From Alphaproteobacteria bacterium UBA2954 (lineage in GTDB: Bacteria; Pseudomonadota; Alphaproteobacteria; Puniceispirillales; Puniceispirillaceae): a stretch of 5,412 nt of DNA. The notes below the pieces were generated by a model. That model saw only the letters and a list, made by a program, of their open reading frames with translations, was not told the origin of the DNA and made no database searches. The stretch is from NCBI GenBank assembly GCA_002348585.1, contig DEBO01000070.1:1-5412 (forward strand). Reading direction: 5' to 3'. Numbering within the stretch: the stretch's first letter is position 1; every line of letters begins with the position of its first letter. The position numbers were made by a program, and so were the translations under genes. Of this stretch, positions 1 to 5,031 are shown piece by piece.

Positions 1-1
1 T

Positions 2-802
2 TCATTTCATGGCCGTACATTGGCTATGCTGGCTGCCACAGACAAGCCGCTGTTTAGAGACGGGTTTGGACCGATGCCGCTTGGATTTGAACATGTGCCC
101 TTTGGTAATCTGAACAGTTTGCGCGATGCGCTGTCCAATGATGTGGCAGCAATTATGGTTGAGCCTGTGCAGGGTGAAGGCGGGGCAAATGCCGCTCCTG
201 AGGGGTATATGCAGGGTGTCAGGGCCGCGGCTGATGAATATGGCTGCTTGCTGATCGCTGATGAGGTTCAGAGCGGTATGGGCCGCACCGGCCATTTATT
301 TGCGTATCAGGCAGCTAATATTCAGCCTGATCTGGTGGTTTTGGCGAAAGGGCTTGGGGGTGGTTTTCCTGTGGGTGCAGTTATCGCCAGACGGGATATT
401 GGCGAGGCAATGGGTCCAGGAAGTCATGGCTCAACCTTTGGCGGCAATCCGCTGGCAATGGCTGTTGCGAATGCTGTTCTTGACGGGCTGGAGGAAGATG
501 AATTTCTGGTTGCAGTTCGAGAACGCATAGCCAGTCTGGACGGTTATCTGAAGCAGCTTCAACAAGCCTGGCCGGAGAAAATTGTCGAGTTGCGCGGGGC
601 AGGGCTGTTGCGAGGATTGCGGCTGGGAGATGACATTGCCGTTGGTGAGGTAACAAGGGCCTTGCGGGACAGGTATCTGCTCTGTGTTCCTGCAGCAGAT
701 AATGTTCTGCGTCTGCTTCCCCCTCTGACCATAAGTGAGGATGAGCTGGCAATTGCGCGGTCCGCTCTGGAACATTGTTTTTCTGAAGTGGCGGCTGCTT
801 AA
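2..802 (+). CDS. argD: Acetylornithine aminotransferase, 3' part (start lies before the window)
   Basis: Cytoplasmic PLP enzyme that transaminates N-acetylglutamate semialdehyde with glutamate to give N-acetylornithine in arginine synthesis; family members often also act in lysine synthesis. The frame is open from base 2 and begins with SFHGRTL, an internal family motif, so roughly the first 130 of about 395 residues are missing; a TTG at 20 is an internal Leu codon, not a start. In the visible 266 residues I see the MVEPVQGEGG strand (about 52-61), the cofactor Asp in IADEVQSGMGRTG (D87), the PLP-binding lysine in LAKGLGGGFP (K116, bases 347-349) and the GSTFGGNP phosphate-contact loop (about 143-150). 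All are intact. It ends with TAA at 800-802, 35 bases before argF, consistent with one operon. The argD name rests on the argF neighbour as well as sequence, since related class III ornithine and succinylornithine transaminases look similar. Confidence 0.95.
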   Translation, partial: SFHGRTLAMLAATDKPLFRDGFGPMPLGFEHVPFGNLNSLRDALSNDVAAIMVEPVQGEGGANAAPEGYMQGVRAAADEYGCLLIADEVQSGMGRTGHLFAYQAANIQPDLVVLAKGLGGGFPVGAVIARRDIGEAMGPGSHGSTFGGNPLAMAVANAVLDGLEEDEFLVAVRERIASLDGYLKQLQQAWPEKIVELRGAGLLRGLRLGDDIAVGEVTRALRDRYLLCVPAADNVLRLLPPLTISEDELAIARSALEHCFSEVAAA

Positions 803-807
803 GCCGC
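791..807 (+). other. GC-rich hairpin over the argD stop codon
   Basis: GCGGCT (791-796) pairs with AGCCGC (802-807) around a five-base GCTTA loop, giving a compact 6-bp stem that contains the argD stop codon. The following bases, GTTTGTG, are only weakly T-rich, so this is not a convincing intrinsic terminator. It could slow RNA polymerase, stabilise the argD 3' end, or modulate readout into argF. The pairing is seen directly; any role is inference. Confidence 0.35.
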
Positions 808-836
808 GTTTGTGCTGAACTAACAAGGATAAACGC
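806..836 (+). promoter_or_regulatory. argF translation start region: ribosome binding site inside a hairpin loop
   Basis: A clear Shine-Dalgarno sequence AAGGA (825-829) lies 8 bases before the argF ATG at 838 and decides that start. It is flanked by inverted repeats GCGTTT (806-811) and AAACGC (831-836); pairing can extend by a G-T pair and an A-T pair that takes in base 829, the edge of the Shine-Dalgarno. The stem would sit next to the start codon with most of the Shine-Dalgarno in its loop. The ribosome binding site is well supported; a regulatory role for the stem is inference. Confidence 0.5.
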
Positions 837-837
837 C

Positions 838-1734
838 ATGCGGCACTTTCTGGATATAAAGGATTTTGACAGGGAACGTTTAAGTTCCTTGCTTGATACC
901 GCCCGCGATATGAAATCTGGTCACTATGTGGGGCGGCCGCTTGACGGTCTTCACATCGGCATGATTTTTGAAAAACCGTCTACTCGGACACGGGTCTCAT
1001 TTGAGGTGGGGATTTCCCAGCTAGGGGGAACGCCGGTGTTTTTGGCTGTAAGTGATCTGCAGCTAGGACGGGGCGAAACAGTTGGCGATACAGCTAAGGT
1101 TCTGTCCCGTTATCTGGATGGTCTTATAATCAGGGCGATGAAGCACGAGACGCTGACTGAGCTTGTTAAGCATGCAACCGTGCCTGTTATAAACGGGCTT
1201 ACAGATCGATCTCACCCCTGTCAAACACTGGCAGATCTGCTGACAGTTATTGAACATCACGGCACCCTTAAAAATGAGGTCATTGTCTGGTTTGGTGATG
1301 TGAATAATGTTGCAAATAGCTGGATAGAAGCAGCTTCCCTTTTTGGGTTTGAATTAAGGCTTGTTGGCCCCGAGGCCTACCACCCATCTGCCGAGCTGAT
1401 TGCCTGGGTGCTGGAAAAAGGGGCCAATATTGTCATCACAAAAGATGCGCGGGAGGCTGCCCGTAACGCTAGCGTGCTGGTCACAGATGTATGGGTATCA
1501 ATGGGTGATGATAAAGGCACAAGGGTCGAAGATTTAAAACCGTTCCAGGTCAACCAGACGCTTCTTGACCTTGCTCAGCCAGATGCTCTGTTCCTGCATT
1601 GTCTGCCTGCTTTGCGTGGACAGGAAGTCACTGCCGAGGTGATTGATGGCCCACAATCAGTTGTGTTCGATGAAGCTGAAAACCGTCTTCACGCACAAAA
1701 AGCCATTATGGCCTACATTTTTAAGAATAATTAA
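838..1734 (+). CDS. argF: Ornithine carbamoyltransferase
   Basis: Catalyses carbamoyl phosphate plus ornithine to citrulline and phosphate, in the cytoplasm, in arginine synthesis; the family forms trimers with shared active sites. The 298-residue product is close to the usual 300-310. The N-terminal carbamoyl phosphate domain carries STRTR (48-52) and HPCQ (126-129). The C-terminal ornithine domain carries DVWVSMG (217-223) and HCLPALRGQEV (254-264), with the ornithine-site Cys at 255. Many bacterial relatives read HCLPAHRGEEV there; the Leu and Gln are at positions that vary (E. coli has HCLPAF), so activity is probably not affected. The start is the ATG at 838, supported by AAGGA 8 bases upstream and by the natural N-terminus RHFLDIKDF. 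It stops with TAA at 1732-1734, followed at once by a second in-frame TAA (1735-1737), which makes termination secure. It lies between argD and hslO in an apparent operon. Confidence 0.97.
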   Translation: MRHFLDIKDFDRERLSSLLDTARDMKSGHYVGRPLDGLHIGMIFEKPSTRTRVSFEVGISQLGGTPVFLAVSDLQLGRGETVGDTAKVLSRYLDGLIIRAMKHETLTELVKHATVPVINGLTDRSHPCQTLADLLTVIEHHGTLKNEVIVWFGDVNNVANSWIEAASLFGFELRLVGPEAYHPSAELIAWVLEKGANIVITKDAREAARNASVLVTDVWVSMGDDKGTRVEDLKPFQVNQTLLDLAQPDALFLHCLPALRGQEVTAEVIDGPQSVVFDEAENRLHAQKAIMAYIFKNN

Positions 1735-1770
1735 TAAACAGGGGGCGATGGTGACGTCAGGTATCTGCTC

Positions 1771-2733
1771 ATGATAGGTAAGTCATTTGATCCTGCAACG
1801 AGACCGGCTGCGGATCAAAGCTGTGTGGTCCCCTTCTATCTAACAGGTGAGGTGGTTAGCCAGTCAGCACCACTAATTAGAGGTAGGCTTGCGCGTTTGT
1901 TTTCTCCGGCAGCATCAATTCTTGACCGTCACGCTTACCCGAATAATGTCAGTGAAGTCTGCGCAGAGATGATGGGTCTTGCAGCCTGCTTGTCCACAAC
2001 CCTGAAATTTGAAGGTGTTTTCACTGTTCAGGCGAAAGGTGACGGGGCTGTAAAAACTTTGTTTGCTGATGTAACGTCAGATGGTCATATACGTTCTTAT
2101 GCTGCCTTTGATGATCAGCAGGTAGCGCAACTCAATACATCAGGTTCAGCTGTTCTGCCTCGACTTATGGGAGCAGGCCACGTCGCCTTTACAGTTGATC
2201 AGGCCACACCAAATGGGGGTTTTGCTCATCGTTACCAGGGGATTGTTGAACTTGAAGGTCCGCATTTGGGACATTGTGCTGTGACATGGTTCAAAAATTC
2301 TGAACAGCTGGCTGCGAATGTAATCACAGTTGCTCAAAAAACAGCCTCAGGGTGGCAGAGCGCGGCTCTATTCCTGCAACAGATAGCTGAGGAGGGTGGT
2401 CATGACTTTCTAAAGCGGTCCGCAGCATCGCTTGAAGATGAATGGCACACAGCGATGGTATTAATGTCATCTGCTAAGAAGGCTGAACTGCTTGATGCAA
2501 CCTTACGTCCTGATGAACTTTTGTTCCGGTTGTTTCATGCCAACGGACTTCACATTCAGCCCTTTCGCCCGATGTCTGATCATTGTCGGTGTTCAGCAGA
2601 AAAAGTTGAATCGATGCTGCAGTCTTTATCTCCTGAACAGCGCATAGATATGAGCGATGAGACAGGACATTTGGTTGTTAATTGCGAGTTTTGTAAAACA
2701 ACGCGAAGCTATCATAGTCAAGACTTTTCATAA
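1771..2733 (+). CDS. hslO: Hsp33 redox-regulated molecular chaperone
   Basis: Cytoplasmic holdase chaperone that is inactive when reduced and zinc-bound, and becomes active on oxidative unfolding. The 320-residue protein has the Hsp33 N-terminal domain (about 20-200, including RGRLARL at 37-43 and the LKFEGVFTVQAKGDG segment at 78-92) and the C-terminal redox switch with Cys 272, 274, 305 and 308. The C-x-C, 30-residue, C-x-x-C spacing equals that of E. coli Hsp33 (232, 234, 265, 268), so the switch is predicted to work. The ATG at 1771 is the only in-frame ATG after the argF stop and precedes the conserved domain by a short tail of about 18 residues; its Shine-Dalgarno is weak (AGG at 1759-1761, 9 bases away). 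A stronger AGGGGG at 1740-1745 is too far for it. The 36-base gap from argF suggests co-transcription, an order common in alphaproteobacteria. It ends in TAA. Confidence 0.95.
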   Translation: MIGKSFDPATRPAADQSCVVPFYLTGEVVSQSAPLIRGRLARLFSPAASILDRHAYPNNVSEVCAEMMGLAACLSTTLKFEGVFTVQAKGDGAVKTLFADVTSDGHIRSYAAFDDQQVAQLNTSGSAVLPRLMGAGHVAFTVDQATPNGGFAHRYQGIVELEGPHLGHCAVTWFKNSEQLAANVITVAQKTASGWQSAALFLQQIAEEGGHDFLKRSAASLEDEWHTAMVLMSSAKKAELLDATLRPDELLFRLFHANGLHIQPFRPMSDHCRCSAEKVESMLQSLSPEQRIDMSDETGHLVVNCEFCKTTRSYHSQDFS

Positions 2734-2742
2734 GTTTGGTGG

Positions 2743-2804
2743 TGAAGCAAAATTAGGCAGAGAGAATTCATCTGCAAATGTGATTACTTTTTGCTTCAAT
2801 TTTT
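2743..2804 (+). terminator. Candidate terminator of the arg-hslO operon (nested inverted repeat)
   Basis: TGAAGCAAAA (2743-2752) and TTTTGCTTCA (2789-2798) are perfect 10-base inverted repeats, 36 bases apart. Inside them GCAGA (2757-2761) and TCTGC (2771-2775) form a second stem with a 9-base loop. The outer arm is followed by ATTTTT (2799-2804). It begins 10 bases after the hslO stop, where a terminator is expected. The A/T-rich outer stem and long loop make it weaker than a textbook intrinsic terminator; it could instead be an mRNA 3'-end stabiliser or a binding site for the next gene. The repeats are seen; the function is inferred. Confidence 0.45.
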
Positions 2805-2831
2805 ACAAAGCTTTGTTATCATTAGTATCAT
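2802..2831 (+). promoter_or_regulatory. Predicted sigma70-type promoter of the lipoprotein gene
   Basis: TTTACA (2802-2807, 5 of 6 matches to TTGACA) and TATCAT (2826-2831, 5 of 6 to TATAAT) are separated by 18 bases, predicting a transcript start near 2838 and a leader of about 24 bases. A second TATCAT copy at 2817-2822 lies too close to this -35 to be used with it. The region is strongly A/T-rich. The lipoprotein gene at 2862 has its own ribosome binding site, fitting separate transcription from hslO. Confidence 0.55.
2805..2816. repeat. 12-base perfect palindrome overlapping the promoter, possible operator
   Basis: ACAAAGCTTTGT reads identically on both strands. It covers the last three bases of the proposed -35 element and the first half of the spacer, the usual place for a repressor operator. 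I do not recognise it as the site of a specific regulator. The palindrome is seen directly; operator function is inference. Confidence 0.4.
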
Positions 2832-2861
2832 AATTGGCATAACCGCCTGAGGTGAACTGGA

Positions 2862-3473
2862 ATGATAAACCGCCCTTTGCGAAGCAGACGACTTTTTTCC
2901 TGTCTGATTTTCGCTGGACTTCTTGTTTTCTTAAATGGATGTGCAAATCCACCTCCTGCTGCACCGCTACTGTCAAAGTATGACCCTGCAGGCTTTGAAT
3001 CAATTCGGGTCGACGCTCGCAAACTGGAAATTATTGAAAACTGGCAGATGCCGATGGAGCCTCCTTTTATCGAGCATACGCTGATGCCCGATCTATCGTC
3101 GATGGTTGTAGACTGGGCAAAATATGCATTGGTGCCTGTAGGCGGTTCTGGTGAGGTTGTTCTTGATATTTCACAAGCCAGTGTCCAGGTGACGGATCTG
3201 CCGCAGGGTACAGCCCTTTTGGACGTTTTTTCCGATCAGCAAGAAAGTAAAATCCGTGTTGATATTGTAACAAAGCTAATGTGGATACAGCCTGTCGGTG
3301 GTAAGCAAAGTATTGTCGACGTGATTGCCTCAACAACCCGCACATTAAGCGAATCCAAGACTCCAAATGAACGTCAAATCGCTGTAAGGGAAGTTATGAT
3401 TGAGGCTGTGAATTTGCTGGATATTGAAGCCCGCAAACAGATTACAAACATCGCCGAAATCATTCGGCCATGA
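2862..3473 (+). CDS. Small lipoprotein of unknown function
   Basis: I do not recognise the family. The 203-residue product starts with a lipoprotein signal: basic n-region (R4, R7, R9, R10), hydrophobic stretch 11-24, and a lipobox L24-N25-G26-C27. Cleavage before C27 would leave a lipid-anchored protein of 177 residues. Ala at +2 (not Asp) suggests transport to the outer membrane by Lol rules known from E. coli. A Pro/Ala-rich linker (about 28-36) leads to a globular periplasmic domain of alternating strands (about 44-160) and a charged, likely helical C-terminus (about 166-203). There is no other cysteine after C27 and no obvious catalytic motif. The ATG at 2862 is well supported by GAGGTG at 2849-2854, 7 bases upstream. 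It has its own promoter and an A/T-rich upstream region, so it is probably not part of the arg operon. It ends in TGA, 5 bases from the oppositely oriented trkH stop. Confidence 0.85.
   Translation: MINRPLRSRRLFSCLIFAGLLVFLNGCANPPPAAPLLSKYDPAGFESIRVDARKLEIIENWQMPMEPPFIEHTLMPDLSSMVVDWAKYALVPVGGSGEVVLDISQASVQVTDLPQGTALLDVFSDQQESKIRVDIVTKLMWIQPVGGKQSIVDVIASTTRTLSESKTPNERQIAVREVMIEAVNLLDIEARKQITNIAEIIRP
3453..3468. terminator. Weak hairpin at the convergent gene ends, possible shared terminator
   Basis: GCCGAA (3453-3458) and TTCGGC (3463-3468) form a 6-bp stem with an ATCA loop inside the last codons of the lipoprotein gene. Read on the - strand it follows the trkH stop by about 10 bases and is followed by GATGTTTGTAAT, a poor T-tract; on the + strand there is no T-tract at all. 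It is the best hairpin I found near this junction, but support is thin. Confidence 0.2.
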
Positions 3474-3478
3474 CCCAT

Positions 3479-4924
3479 CTAACGGCCCCAAAAACGTGGG
3501 CTTAGCATGACTAGGACTGTGAAAAGCTCAAGGCGGCCAAGCAGCATGCCTATACACATAGCCCATTTTGCACCGGCTGGAAGATTGCTGAAGTCACCAG
3601 CTGGGCCAATTACATTACCCAAACCTGGACCAACATTAGATATAGAGGTTGCTGCTCCTGATAATGCTGTTTGAAAATCAAGGCCAAACAGCCCTAAAAT
3701 CATCGTCAGTGCAACAAAACACAATATGTAAAGGTAGAAAAACCCCATAACCGCATCCAGAACCGGCTCCGGGACAGGCCGCTTATTGTAATAAGCAATC
3801 ACAACAGCGTGAGGCCTCAGTAACCGGGCAAGTTGGACCTTAATAATGGCCGCCAACACTTGAAGCCTGAACATTTTAATTCCGCAGGTAGTGGACCCCG
3901 CACACCCTCCGATAAACATGCAGATCAGGAGAATAGTTGTTGACGCCCCACCCCACAGCGCAAAGTCAGCTGTGCCATAGCCTGTGCCTGTCAAAACAGA
4001 AATGGAGTTAAATGAAGACAGGCGTAGGGCATCCGCCCAGCCATGACCATCTTTGTTTAGGTCAATTGTGATCAGAGTAATAACAGCAGCCATAAGAACC
4101 ACAAACCATTTAACCTGCGGGTCATTCCACAGTCCTCTCCAGCCTCCACGTGCCAGAGCCAGATAGTGTACAAATGGCAGGCTCCCAACGATCATGCCTG
4201 CAATAATAATCAGCTCAATTAGATGCGAGTCAAATGCACCAACTGAAGATGTTTTTGTTGAATATCCACCTGTTGCCAGTGTTGTCATTGCATGTGCGAG
4301 AGCGTCAAATGAGGGCATCCCAGCGCCAGCTAGCATAGCTGTCCATAAAATAGTCAACCCGGTGTATACAGCAAAAATGCCCCCAGCCAGCTGAGTAGCC
4401 CGGGGAATAACCTTATCTGCTGTCTCAAATGATTCTGTGCGGAACAACTGCATTCCGCCAACTGACAACATTGGTAAAACAGCTATGGCCATTACAATGA
4501 TCCCAACTCCTCCTAGCCATTGTAATAAAGCTCTCCAGATTAACAGGCCTGAAGAAGCTTGCTCAATATCGCTTAAAATCGTTGAACCCGTGGTAGTGAT
4601 GCCCGATGTAGACTCAAAAACTGAGTCAACCACGGATAGTTCAAGGCTTGAGAAGTAAAAAGGCAAAGCGCCAAAAAGACCAATTAAAGCCCATGCCCCA
4701 TTGGTCAGCAAAAATGCCTCTTTTAAGCCGAGATCATTGTCATTGATCTTCCCGTTGGCTAGCCAAAGACAGATACCAATAAAGCCGGTGAACAACGATG
4801 CTGCAGCAAAAGCATTCCAGTCTAAATTGCCGCTGATTAAATCAAAAGACATCGGGATAAGCATGGCAACAGCCAGAATAGATAGCAATAGACCTAAGAT
4901 TTTGAGAACAGGTGCAGCGTGCAT
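3479..4924 (-). CDS. trkH: Trk-type potassium uptake protein, membrane subunit TrkH
   Basis: Inner-membrane, channel-like potassium transporter subunit, normally gated by the cytoplasmic NAD/ATP-binding protein TrkA, which is not in this window. The 481 residues match the usual 480-485. All four pore loops of the TrkH/Ktr superfamily are visible, each with its filter glycine: TTTG (110-113), TLATGG (215-220), LTGTGYG (311-317) and SNVGPGLG (429-436). They lie between hydrophobic helices (for example about 8-25, 72-92, 130-152, 178-200, 234-256, 391-415 and 453-475). GGCAGSTTCGIK (339-350) corresponds to the conserved gating-loop region, and the end, GMLLGRLELFT with RFWGR, is a typical family C-terminus, so the gene is complete. 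The ATG at 4924 is the only plausible start: an in-frame TGA lies at 4942-4940. GAGG (4941-4938) is 13 bases upstream, rather far for a Shine-Dalgarno. The start overlaps the TGA of a short upstream reading frame as TGATG, suggesting translational coupling. Confidence 0.95.
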   Translation of the reverse strand: MHAAPVLKILGLLLSILAVAMLIPMSFDLISGNLDWNAFAAASLFTGFIGICLWLANGKINDNDLGLKEAFLLTNGAWALIGLFGALPFYFSSLELSVVDSVFESTSGITTTGSTILSDIEQASSGLLIWRALLQWLGGVGIIVMAIAVLPMLSVGGMQLFRTESFETADKVIPRATQLAGGIFAVYTGLTILWTAMLAGAGMPSFDALAHAMTTLATGGYSTKTSSVGAFDSHLIELIIIAGMIVGSLPFVHYLALARGGWRGLWNDPQVKWFVVLMAAVITLITIDLNKDGHGWADALRLSSFNSISVLTGTGYGTADFALWGGASTTILLICMFIGGCAGSTTCGIKMFRLQVLAAIIKVQLARLLRPHAVVIAYYNKRPVPEPVLDAVMGFFYLYILCFVALTMILGLFGLDFQTALSGAATSISNVGPGLGNVIGPAGDFSNLPAGAKWAMCIGMLLGRLELFTVLVMLSPRFWGR

Positions 4925-4974
4925 CAGCGTTTTCTCGCCTCATCCTCATGCGCTAGGGGTCCCTCATCCGGCAT
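4924..4974 (-). other. Possible 16-codon leader reading frame coupled to trkH
   Basis: An ATG at 4974-4972 opens a frame encoding MPDEGPLAHEDEARKR that ends with TGA at 4926-4924, sharing its last base with the trkH ATG (TGATG). This is a classic termination-reinitiation arrangement. However, I see no Shine-Dalgarno in front of the ATG. The same frame is open further upstream, back to the folE stop at 5032, without another ATG. It may be a real leader peptide, or a chance open frame over the trkH ribosome binding region. The overlap is seen; translation is inference. Confidence 0.3.
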
Positions 4975-4995
4975 GAACTGCTGGATATAGCTGAG

Positions 4996-5025
4996 GTTAT
5001 AGGCGTGTTTTAACCAAAATGTCCA
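4996..5025 (-). promoter_or_regulatory. Predicted sigma70-type promoter of trkH
   Basis: On the - strand TGGACA (5025-5020, 5 of 6 to TTGACA) and TATAAC (5001-4996, 5 of 6 to TATAAT) are spaced 18 bases apart. The predicted transcript start is near 4989, giving a trkH leader of about 65 bases. It begins only 6 bases after the folE stop, so trkH could be transcribed on its own, in addition to any read-through from folE, after which I see no clear terminator. Confidence 0.5.
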
Positions 5026-5031
5026 GTCAAA

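Noticed and set aside
254..264. Altered ornithine-site loop in ArgF (HCLPALRGQEV rather than HCLPAHRGEEV) as a sign of changed substrate (these are protein residues of ArgF, bases about 1597-1629)
   Set aside because: The positions that differ are naturally variable in true ornithine carbamoyltransferases (E. coli has Phe there), while HCLP and SMG are intact.
381..839. Long - strand open frames opposite argD (131 and 152 codons)
   Set aside because: argD is unambiguous on the + strand with all catalytic motifs. The antisense frames show no family motif and are by-products of argD codon use.
4701..4976. Open + strand frame of 91 codons opposite the start of trkH
   Set aside because: It lies antisense to the well-supported trkH N-terminus, has no good ribosome binding site and no recognisable protein character; a shadow frame.
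4925..5031. Remnant of hisI or another gene between folE and trkH
   Set aside because: The short open stretch has none of the phosphoribosyl-AMP cyclohydrolase motifs, such as the C-terminal Cys-rich segment, and no other family that I recognise.
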